This document shows positions 1 to 5,245 of a stretch of DNA of 5,245 nt, piece after piece. The notes under the pieces were generated by a model. That model saw only the letters and a list, made by a program, of their open reading frames with translations, made no database searches and was not told where the DNA came from. The stretch's first letter is position 1, and every line of letters starts with the position of its first letter. Source of the stretch: an uncultured Mollicutes bacterium (GTDB lineage Bacteria > Bacillota_I > Bacilli_A > RFN20 > CAG-449); the NCBI GenBank assembly GCA_900551385.1, contig URVS01000116.1, positions 1 through 5,245 of the forward strand. Reading direction: 5' to 3'. The position numbers were made by a program, and so were the translations under genes.

Positions 1-1799
1 AAGAAACAAACATCATTAATGATGAAATAATAAACGAAGCATATTTCTACAATGATAAAAATTATTTTGAATTAAAAGAATATGAAAATTCTTCTAAAAA
101 ACCTAGTTTAAAAGGATATTTATTAGGTCAAAAAAAAGAAACACCAACCAAAGATAATTTAATTACAGAAGAAAGAAATTATATAGAATTAAATAAAGCA
201 CAAGAAAAAGTTGATAGAATGCATTCATTTTATACAACAATAATTCAAAAATTAAATTCGATTATAAGAATACAAAATTTAACTATTGGAACTTTTAATG
301 AAGAAACATCTACTAAATATTATAATTCTTTAAATATTACTAAAGCTAATAATATATCTACTAAAATTATTGAAATAGAAGCAACTAATGATGAAATATA
401 TGAAAATGGAACTAATTCAGTTATTGTTAAAAATTATGTATATTTCAAAATAAATAATAAAAGTCAATTAACAGAAGGCAAAATTATCAATAAAAAATAT
501 TCTGGTGATGTCTTAAACAAAACTAATATAGATGAAAAATTATGTGAATATACTTCTACTATTGAATTTAATATAGAATATAAGCAAAGAACGAAAGTAG
601 ATAGCTTTTTCTTTGATATAAATAAATATATTATAAATGATATTTCATTTATAGAAACACCATTTTCATGTGGACAAACATTTTCTGTTGAAGATATTAT
701 GAATACACCTTATAGTCCAACAACCGCAATAGATTATTCTAATTTAACAATTATTAGTTATGATCCAAATTGCATTAAAAAGAATGTTATATCTGGATGG
801 ATAGGAAATAAAACTGGCACTACAAAAGTTGAAATAGGAACTTTATATAGTGAAAAAACATTTGAAGCAGAATTATATTTTAAATATTCAACATTAACAA
901 AATTAGAAATTAAAAATGCTGTTAATGTAAATGAATATTATGTTGGTGGTACTTATGAATTCTACGTTGAAACAAATTCTTATGCTGATCCATTAATAAA
1001 AGTATTTTTATCTGATGAAAACAATGAATTTGCTGAAATAGTCTATATAGATTCTAATGAAGAAATGTTAAAAACAAATAAACCTAAATTTAAAATTAAA
1101 ATGTTAAAAGAAACATCTTCTTTAACAATTACAGCTAAATCAAAAAATTATCCAAGTATAAAACATGATTTAAAAATATCTATTCTTCCATCTATTTCAT
1201 TAGATAAAATAGCAGGTAATTATTATTATAATTCCTTAAATGATACTTATATTAAATTATTTAATGATGGAACAGGTATTGCTAAAGGAGATGTTGAAAA
1301 CAAAACATATAATTTTACTTATCAAATATTAGGTTCACAAATCAGCTTATTAAATAGTAATGATTTATCAAAATTTAATGCTTCAATAGAATTATATAAT
1401 GATAAATATGACTTATATGGATTAAAATCAATTACAATACAAGATAAAAATAATAAAAATATTTTCTCTTATTCATATGGAAGATACAATAAAATTCAAC
1501 CATTAATGGAAAATAAATATAAAGTAAATGAAAATATTTCATTAGAATTTGTATTTGAAAAATATTCATTTTCTTTTAACAAAATAGAACCTACTGTTCT
1601 TATTATGGATAATGATGATGACTATACTTTTACTTGGAATCCATATTCAGTCGACGGAGAATTTACTTCATTTAAAAAGAATCAAACTTCATATTATTCA
1701 ATTAATATAGAATTTAAAAACATAACAATAGATAGTTTTGATTTAATAATTTCTAATAATGATAACATTAATTTAAATTATCACTTTATTAAATATTAG
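1..1799 (+). CDS. Unidentified beta-rich, probably secreted or surface protein; 5' end off the window
   Basis: I do not recognise this gene. The frame is open from base 3 to the TAG at 1797–1799, giving 598 visible residues with no stop upstream of the first ATG (219). That ATG has no Shine-Dalgarno sequence (preceding bases aaaaagttgataga), so the true start probably lies left of the window. Numbering from Met219, residues 1–140 are Asn/Ile/Lys/Glu-rich and unassigned. Residues about 145–222 end in a segment (SGWIGNKTGTTKVEIGTL) that reads like the closing strands of a Big_2-type Ig-like domain. Residues about 224–322 look like a second Ig-like domain. Residues about 326–422 (IAGNYYY, then IKLFNDGTGIAKGD) resemble a lipocalin-like barrel module, and 428–526 may be a diverged second copy. 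No LPXTG motif or C-terminal membrane helix is visible, so any anchor or signal peptide must be N-terminal and unseen. The gene converges on rbfA, 36 bp away, and looks more AT-rich than the operon. The open frame is certain, the domain assignments are inference, and the function is unknown. Confidence 0.8.
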   Translation, partial: ETNIINDEIINEAYFYNDKNYFELKEYENSSKKPSLKGYLLGQKKETPTKDNLITEERNYIELNKAQEKVDRMHSFYTTIIQKLNSIIRIQNLTIGTFNEETSTKYYNSLNITKANNISTKIIEIEATNDEIYENGTNSVIVKNYVYFKINNKSQLTEGKIINKKYSGDVLNKTNIDEKLCEYTSTIEFNIEYKQRTKVDSFFFDINKYIINDISFIETPFSCGQTFSVEDIMNTPYSPTTAIDYSNLTIISYDPNCIKKNVISGWIGNKTGTTKVEIGTLYSEKTFEAELYFKYSTLTKLEIKNAVNVNEYYVGGTYEFYVETNSYADPLIKVFLSDENNEFAEIVYIDSNEEMLKTNKPKFKIKMLKETSSLTITAKSKNYPSIKHDLKISILPSISLDKIAGNYYYNSLNDTYIKLFNDGTGIAKGDVENKTYNFTYQILGSQISLLNSNDLSKFNASIELYNDKYDLYGLKSITIQDKNNKNIFSYSYGRYNKIQPLMENKYKVNENISLEFVFEKYSFSFNKIEPTVLIMDNDDDYTFTWNPYSVDGEFTSFKKNQTSYYSINIEFKNITIDSFDLIISNNDNINLNYHFIKY

Positions 1800-1806
1800 T
1801 CCAAAT

Positions 1807-1830
1807 AAAAAGCTCATTAATGAGCTTTTT
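1807..1830. terminator. Bidirectional intrinsic terminator between convergent genes
   Basis: This is a perfect 24-bp palindrome: arms AAAAAGCTCA and TGAGCTTTTT around a TTAA centre. It begins 7 bases after the stop of the + strand gene and lies 5 bases beyond the rbfA stop on the other strand. On both strands the transcript would form a hairpin whose 3' arm ends in five U. On the - strand the U run is extended (TTTTTATTT), so termination of the nusA–rbfA operon may be stronger than that of the + gene. The stem has only a short G/C core (AGCTCA), which is normal in genomes this AT-rich. Position and symmetry make the assignment convincing; efficiency cannot be judged. Confidence 0.88.
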
Positions 1831-1835
1831 AAATA

Positions 1836-2171
1836 CTATTTTTTTAATTCTTTTAATATTTCTTCAATTCTTTCATATTTATCTAAAGTATCGTCTTTAA
1901 TAAATATTAATTCAGGAACTTTATAAATATCCATTTTACTTGCTAAAGATGATCTAATCGCACCTTTAGCTCTATTTAATTCTTCTAAAGCTTGATCAAC
2001 TAAATCATGATTAAGATGTGAAACATAAATTTTTGCTACAGAATTATCTTTACTAACTTGACAACTATTAACTGTTACAAGTTTCATAATTGGATTTCTC
2101 AATTCATATAGAATAATATCTGAAATATTTTTTTGAATTAAAGAAGCAATTCTTGCTTGCTTATTCGCCAT
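1836..2171 (-). CDS. rbfA: Ribosome-binding factor A
   Basis: RbfA is a small cytoplasmic KH-like-fold protein that binds the immature 30S subunit near the 5' end of 16S rRNA and helps late maturation, notably in cold conditions. The 111-aa product is normal in length for the Firmicutes/Mollicutes form. Family landmarks are present in order: the N-terminal helix with RIASLIQKNISDII (residues 7–20), ELRNPIMKLVTV (23–34, matching the usual EL-DPRIGFVTVT), VAKIYVSHL (45–53), a central helix with RAKGAIRSSLASKM (68–81), then VPELIFIKDD (85–94) and a final RIEEILKEL helix. The Gly usual before F/LVTV is Lys here, a mild divergence. The ATG is supported by a good ribosome binding site 8 bases upstream and by the conserved N-terminus. 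It is the last gene of the operon, 3 bp after infB, and is followed at once by the terminator. Confidence 0.96.
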   Translation of the reverse strand: MANKQARIASLIQKNISDIILYELRNPIMKLVTVNSCQVSKDNSVAKIYVSHLNHDLVDQALEELNRAKGAIRSSLASKMDIYKVPELIFIKDDTLDKYERIEEILKELKK

Positions 2172-2174
2172 ATA

Positions 2175-4046
2175 TTATTTCCTTTCTACTAATTGAATTT
2201 CATATGCTTCAATTATATCATATTCTTTTTCATCATTATAATTTTCAATTGTAAGACCACATTCAAAATCTTTTTTAACAACACTAGCATCGTCTTTAAA
2301 TCTCTTTAAAGATGAAATTTTACCTGTATAAATAACAACACCATCTCTAATTAATCTTATTAAACAATCTCTTTTTAAACAACCATCTGTTACATAACAA
2401 CCTGCAATAGTGCCAACTTTAGATGCTTTGAAAATTGATCTAACTTCTGCTTGACCAATAATAACTTCTTTTTCAATAGGTTTCATTAAGCCTTTCATTG
2501 CAGATTCAATTTCTTCAATTAAAGCATAAATAATTGAATGTAAATGTATTTCAACTTTTTCTTCAGCTGCTTTTTGTCTTACTTTTGCGTCAGGTCTTAC
2601 ATTAAAACCATAAACTAATGCATTAGAAGCAGATGCTAAAACGATATCAGATTCAGTAATAGCACCAGCTGCAGCATGAATCACATTAATTTTAACGCCA
2701 TCAACTTGAATTTTTTCTAAACTTGATTTAATTGCTTCTACAGAACCTTGTAAATCTGCTTTTAAAATAATATTAATATTCTTCAATTCTCCTTCTTTGA
2801 TTTGATTAAAGATTTCATCTAAAGAAGTAATATTATTTTTATTTAATGATTTATTTCTTGCTTTTAATTTTCTTGCTTCAGATATTTCTCTGGCAGTTTT
2901 TTCATCAACAAATGCCATAAATGAATCTCCAGCTGTAGGAACATCTTCAATACCAGTAACCACTACTGGAGTAGATGGAAGAGCTTGTTTAACATTTTGA
3001 CGATATTCATTAACCATTCGTCTAACTTTACAATAATAATTGCCAACAACAACAGAATCTCCAACTTTTAAAGTACCATTTTGCACTAATAATGTAGCTT
3101 TCGGTCCTTCATTTTTATCTAATGAGGCTTCAATTACTGTGCCTAAAGCATATCTATGTGGATTTGCTTTTAATTCTTTTAATTCTGCAACAACTAATAT
3201 AGTTTCAAGTAATTCATCAATACCTATTTTCTTTTTAGCAGAAATTTCTCTAAAAATGGTATCTCCACCCCATTCTTCAGGAATTAAATCGTATTGAGCT
3301 AATTCGTCTTTTACTCTATCAACATTTGCAGTTGGTTTATCTATCTTGTTAATTACAACAATAATAGTAACTCCAGCAGCTTTAGCATGATTAATTGCTT
3401 CTACTGTTTGAGGCATAACACCATCATCAGCTGCGACAACAATTAAAGCAATATCAGTAATAGCAGCGCCTCTTGCACGCATTGCAGTAAATGCTTCGTG
3501 GCCAGGAGTATCTAAGAAAGTAATTTTCTTTCCTTGAATTTCTTTTTGATATGCACCAATTTGTTGAGTAATAAGACCAGCTTCACCTTCAGCAACATGA
3601 GAATCTCTTATTGTATCAATTAAAGTAGTTTTACCATGGTCAACATGTCCCATAACCACTACTACTGGTGGTCTTTCTTGTAAATCTTTTTCATCATCTT
3701 CAATTTTGATATCTTCAAAATTTTCTTTATCAACAACTTCTTCTTTTTGGAAATCATATCCATAATTAATACATACTTCCGCGATTAAGTCATCTGACAA
3801 AGTTTGGTTAATTGTGACCATTGCCTTCTTATTCATAAATAAGAATTTGATAATGTCAGAGGAATTAAGATTGAGTTTTTTTGCTAACTCACCAACAGTA
3901 ACATCTCCAACATATTTAAAAACACCACCATTTACTTTTGTTTGAGGTCCAGAGTTTTTCTTATTACGATCAAAAGATGGAACATTAGAAACTCTATTGT
4001 TTTCAGGTTTATTTTTTCCATAATTTTTTTTGTTATTAGTCGCCAT
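2175..4046 (-). CDS. infB: Translation initiation factor IF-2
   Basis: IF2 is the GTPase that brings fMet-tRNA to the 30S subunit and promotes 50S joining. From the chosen start ([10 protein letters not shown]) it is 623 aa, shorter than the 716 aa of B. subtilis, because the N-terminal region is reduced to a basic Asn/Lys linker of about 45 residues plus one IF2_N domain (about 48–97, [22 protein letters not shown]). The G domain has GHVDHGKT (133–140), ITQQIGAY (159–166), DTPGHEAF (179–186), NKID (233–236) and SAK (269–271). Domain II spans about 298–382. Domain III carries [12 protein letters not shown] (427–438) and GAITESD (461–467). C-terminal domain IV holds IAGCYVTDG (547–555), SSLKRFKDD (578–586) and ECGLTI (595–600), the initiator-tRNA-binding module. 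The family-typical ITQHIGAY is ITQQIGAY here. An upstream in-frame ATG (4070) touches the ylxQ stop, but the strong AAAGGGG site fits only the 4046 start. The TAA lies 3 bp before rbfA. Confidence 0.97.
   Translation of the reverse strand: MATNNKKNYGKNKPENNRVSNVPSFDRNKKNSGPQTKVNGGVFKYVGDVTVGELAKKLNLNSSDIIKFLFMNKKAMVTINQTLSDDLIAEVCINYGYDFQKEEVVDKENFEDIKIEDDEKDLQERPPVVVVMGHVDHGKTTLIDTIRDSHVAEGEAGLITQQIGAYQKEIQGKKITFLDTPGHEAFTAMRARGAAITDIALIVVAADDGVMPQTVEAINHAKAAGVTIIVVINKIDKPTANVDRVKDELAQYDLIPEEWGGDTIFREISAKKKIGIDELLETILVVAELKELKANPHRYALGTVIEASLDKNEGPKATLLVQNGTLKVGDSVVVGNYYCKVRRMVNEYRQNVKQALPSTPVVVTGIEDVPTAGDSFMAFVDEKTAREISEARKLKARNKSLNKNNITSLDEIFNQIKEGELKNINIILKADLQGSVEAIKSSLEKIQVDGVKINVIHAAAGAITESDIVLASASNALVYGFNVRPDAKVRQKAAEEKVEIHLHSIIYALIEEIESAMKGLMKPIEKEVIIGQAEVRSIFKASKVGTIAGCYVTDGCLKRDCLIRLIRDGVVIYTGKISSLKRFKDDASVVKKDFECGLTIENYNDEKEYDIIEAYEIQLVERK
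2180..2185 (-). promoter_or_regulatory. rbfA ribosome binding site inside the end of infB
   Basis: AAAGGA on the - strand, within GAAAGGAAA, lies 8 bases before the rbfA ATG. It overlaps the last sense codons of infB, whose TAA is at 2175–2177. A terminating IF2 ribosome would therefore stop on top of this site, which suggests translational coupling of the two genes. Confidence 0.85.
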
Positions 4047-4054
4047 ACTTATTT

Positions 4055-4061
4055 CCCCTTT
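4055..4061 (-). promoter_or_regulatory. Strong ribosome binding site that sets the infB start
   Basis: AAAGGGG on the - strand lies 8 bases before the ATG at 4046–4044, in the 24-bp gap between ylxQ and infB. It lies downstream of the alternative ATG at 4070, so it cannot serve that codon. It is one of the best Shine-Dalgarno matches in the window, consistent with strong IF2 expression. Confidence 0.88.
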
Positions 4062-4070
4062 CTTTAGCAT

Positions 4071-4379
4071 CTATTGTGCTAACTTAATAATTTCTTTAGC
4101 CATGTTAATATCATTAATACCAACACAAGCAACTTCATTTTTATTAAATAATTCTCCCATTTCTTGTTTAGAAATAAAATGAATTACTTTTACATTATAA
4201 TAATTAGCTTTTGATAAATATTTTTTTTCTTGAGAAGCAGAAATATCATTACTGAGAACCAACACTTTAACTTGTTGGTTCATCATTTTAATAATATTAG
4301 TTTCTCCAAAAAACATTTTTTTAGAACAATAAGCAAACTGTAATAATGTTTTTATCTTATTTTCTTGTAATAAGTCCAT
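4071..4379 (-). CDS. ylxQ: YlxQ, L7Ae/L30e-family RNA-binding protein (diverged)
   Basis: Between ylxR and infB, Bacilli encode a protein of about 100 aa of the L7Ae family, which binds K-turn RNA and is thought to be ribosome- or RNase P-RNA-associated. This product is 102 aa from the chosen ATG and can be followed along the family: KIKTLLQFAYCSKKMFFGE (residues 8–26) in place of the usual LLGLA-RAGK----GE, then VKVLVLSNDIS, KKYLSKANYYNVKVIHF and a final EVACVGINDINMAKEIIKL. The first signature (LG, RAG) and the later DAS-NT and G-IGK stretches are altered, while the GE and the helix lysine after it (Lys32) remain. The start is uncertain: ATG at 4391 and GTG at 4412 are in frame. The 4379 ATG is chosen because the protein then begins close to the family start, with a weak GAAG 6 bases upstream; AAAAGG at 4395–4400 is too near 4391 and somewhat far from 4379. 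The gene starts inside ylxR, implying coupling, and ends in TAG. Confidence 0.85.
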   Translation of the reverse strand: MDLLQENKIKTLLQFAYCSKKMFFGETNIIKMMNQQVKVLVLSNDISASQEKKYLSKANYYNVKVIHFISKQEMGELFNKNEVACVGINDINMAKEIIKLAQ

Positions 4380-4620
4380 ATAAATCTTCATACACCTTTT
4401 CAGGTATTTCACATTCTAATGCTTTATTTAAGCATTTACTTTTTTTAGCTTTGTCAATTGCTTCTATTGATTTTTTTAAATAAGCACCACGCCCATTTGC
4501 TTTTCCAGTTAAATCAACAAAAACATCTCCATCTTTATTTTTAACAACTCTTATTAAGTCTTTTTTTGGGCATATTTCTTGAGTTGCTAAACATTTTCTT
4601 AAAGGTATTTTCTTTTCCAT
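4357..4620 (-). CDS. ylxR: YlxR (DUF448; RnpM-type) RNA-binding protein
   Basis: The 87-aa product matches the YlxR family over its full length. It has PLRKCLATQE at residues 6–15, then PKKDLIRVVKNKDG (18–31), VDLTGKANGRGAYLKK (35–50) and a C-terminal helical part. The RKC and GRGAYL motifs are the family hallmarks and form a conserved nucleic-acid-binding surface. In B. subtilis the homologue (RnpM) has been reported to bind RNase P RNA and modulate RNase P activity; applying that role here is by homology. The ATG overlaps the nusA stop by one base (TAATG at 4622–4618). There is no clear Shine-Dalgarno sequence before it, only GACGAAAAATA, so translation probably depends on ribosomes finishing nusA. 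Its own 3' end overlaps the start of ylxQ. The length and motifs are ordinary for the family. Confidence 0.95.
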   Translation of the reverse strand: MEKKIPLRKCLATQEICPKKDLIRVVKNKDGDVFVDLTGKANGRGAYLKKSIEAIDKAKKSKCLNKALECEIPEKVYEDLYGLITRK

Positions 4621-4622
4621 TA
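4618..4622 (-). promoter_or_regulatory. TAATG stop–start overlap coupling nusA and ylxR
   Basis: On the - strand the nusA stop TAA and the ylxR start ATG share one A. With no clear ribosome binding site just upstream, this arrangement points to ylxR being translated by re-initiation of ribosomes that have just finished nusA. The overlap is read directly; coupling is inferred. Confidence 0.75.
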
Positions 4623-5245
4623 TTTTTCGTCGTAATATTCATCATAATCATCATAGTCGATATCTTCATCGTCTATGTAATCTTCATCTTCATCAAGTTC
4701 ATCATCCATAGCATCAAGTTCTTCTTGAGTATAAATATCCATTCTTGATTTATTTGTAGTAGGTTCTACTTTTTCTTCTACTTTTGCTTTCTTCTTTGTA
4801 TTATTAGAAGTTTGATTAGATTTTTTCTTCTTTTCTTCTTCTATTTGTTTTTCTAAATCTGCAAGAGATACTTTTGATTGAAGATTAACTGGATTATATT
4901 CAACATGTGCTTCTTCTACTGTTTCTTTTACTTCTTCACTAACTTGTTCAACAGGTGTTTCTTCAATTTTATCTTCAATAGGAGCAGTTTCTACTTCTTC
5001 AGTTGTTTGAGCTTCTTCAACTTTATTTTCTTCAGCTAATTTTGCTTCTTCTTCACGTTTCTTTCTTGCTTCTTCTTCTCTAGCAATTTGTTCAAGAAGA
5101 GCTTTTCTTCTTTGTTCAAAAATCATTTCTTCTTCTTGTTTTTTCATTTCATCAATAGTAAAGAATTCTACACCTTCTTGACGAGCAACACTTTCTTCTT
5201 TAATATCAATTTTACAATTTGCTAATTTGAAAGCTAATCTAGCAT
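4620..5245 (-). CDS. nusA: Transcription factor NusA, C-terminal part with long charged tail; 5' end off the window
   Basis: The frame stays open from the TAA at 4622–4620 to the right edge, giving 207 visible residues. The ATG at 5147 is internal, not a start. The first visible residues, ARLAFKLANCKIDIKEE, match the end of the second KH domain of NusA (usual form GQNVRLAAKLTGWKIDI), which fits the position directly upstream of ylxR. NusA binds RNA polymerase and nascent RNA and controls pausing, termination and antitermination. B. subtilis NusA ends soon after KH2, but here about 175 more residues follow. They comprise a Glu/Arg/Lys-rich probable coiled coil (visible residues about 33–75), a Glu/Thr/Val-rich disordered stretch (about 76–115), a short helix LADLEKQIEEEKKKK (about 127–141), a Lys-rich linker, IYTQEELDAM (about 170–179), and a final 28 residues of which 19 are Asp or Glu and 5 are Tyr. 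The identification as NusA is firm; the tail's role is unknown. Confidence 0.93.
   Translation of the reverse strand, partial: ARLAFKLANCKIDIKEESVARQEGVEFFTIDEMKKQEEEMIFEQRRKALLEQIAREEEARKKREEEAKLAEENKVEEAQTTEEVETAPIEDKIEETPVEQVSEEVKETVEEAHVEYNPVNLQSKVSLADLEKQIEEEKKKKSNQTSNNTKKKAKVEEKVEPTTNKSRMDIYTQEELDAMDDELDEDEDYIDDEDIDYDDYDEYYDEK
4623..4742 (-). repeat. Low-complexity GAT/GAA/TAT stretch encoding the acidic NusA tail
   Basis: The coding strand here is an irregular run of GAT, GAA, GAC and TAT codons (on the + strand, repeated atcatc/ttcatc). It encodes MDIYTQEELDAM followed by 28 residues dominated by Asp, Glu and Tyr. It is not an exact tandem repeat, but such triplet-rich DNA can vary in length between strains. 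Confidence 0.6.

Noticed and set aside
1..218. A promoter or leader region for a gene starting at 219
   Set aside because: The stretch is an open reading frame in phase with the downstream gene and has no ribosome binding site before 219. Boxes resembling -10 elements are expected by chance at this AT content.
219..1799. Anti-phage, toxin or enzyme function for the + strand gene
   Set aside because: No catalytic motif, nucleotide-binding loop or metal-binding cluster is visible. The beta-rich, Asn/Lys/Tyr-rich make-up fits a structural or binding surface protein, and there is no partner gene in the window.
3040..3297. 85-codon open frame on the + strand
   Set aside because: It lies wholly antisense within infB, over the domain II and G-domain codons, has no ribosome binding site and encodes a low-information Ser/Thr/Phe-rich peptide. 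It is a shadow of infB.
4047..4070. An internal promoter or terminator between ylxQ and infB
   Set aside because: The 24-bp gap is filled by the infB ribosome binding site. No hairpin is present, and the space is too short for a promoter that would not lie within ylxQ coding sequence.
4623..4742. A triplet microsatellite or CRISPR-like repeat
   Set aside because: The GAT/GAA/TAT pattern is irregular, has no spacer structure and is fully explained by the acidic coding sequence.
4566..4748. 60-codon + strand frame that looks like a small Ile/Val/Phe-rich membrane protein
   Set aside because: It is the antisense of the GAT/GAA-rich NusA tail and the start of ylxR. The reverse complement of acidic codons gives Ile, Val and Phe codons automatically, so the hydrophobicity is an artefact.

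Overview
The window is AT-rich, gene-dense bacterial DNA. It carries the nusA–ylxR–ylxQ–infB–rbfA gene order typical of Firmicutes/Bacilli. The AT bias, the short IF2 (about 623 aa) and the charged tail on NusA suggest a low-GC lineage near the Mollicutes (RF39-, Acholeplasma- or Erysipelotrichia-like uncultured gut bacteria). That placement is inference; no rRNA gene is present to test it. All three tryptophans in the visible proteins are TGG and every stop is TAA or TAG. This favours the standard code, although the absence of any TGA leaves UGA reassignment formally open.

Layout: the left third (1–1799, + strand) is the 3' part of one large unidentified gene. Its frame is open to the left edge, so the ATG at 219 is probably an internal methionine rather than the start. 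The product is beta-rich, with segments resembling bacterial Ig-like (Big) domains followed by two lipocalin-like modules, and is probably secreted or surface-attached. A perfect 24-bp palindrome at 1807–1830 lies between this gene and the convergent operon and should work as a terminator in both directions.

The right two thirds (1836–5245, - strand) are a tightly packed translation/transcription operon. Read in transcription order it contains the 3' part of nusA (running off the right edge), ylxR, ylxQ, infB and rbfA. Spacings are minimal: nusA and ylxR share one base in a TAATG, ylxQ begins inside ylxR, infB follows after 24 bp with a strong ribosome binding site, and rbfA follows after 3 bp with its ribosome binding site inside the end of infB. 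NusA couples transcription elongation and termination to translation, YlxR and YlxQ are small RNA-binding proteins linked to RNase P RNA or K-turn RNA, IF2 places initiator tRNA on the ribosome, and RbfA matures the 30S subunit. The operon appears to end at rbfA; truB and ribF, which often follow, are not here.

No mobile element, CRISPR array, tRNA, rRNA or riboswitch is visible. No convincing new multi-gene system is present. The points most worth a second look are the orphan surface-type protein, the roughly 175-residue NusA tail ending in an extreme Asp/Glu/Tyr segment, and a YlxQ that has lost several family signature residues.
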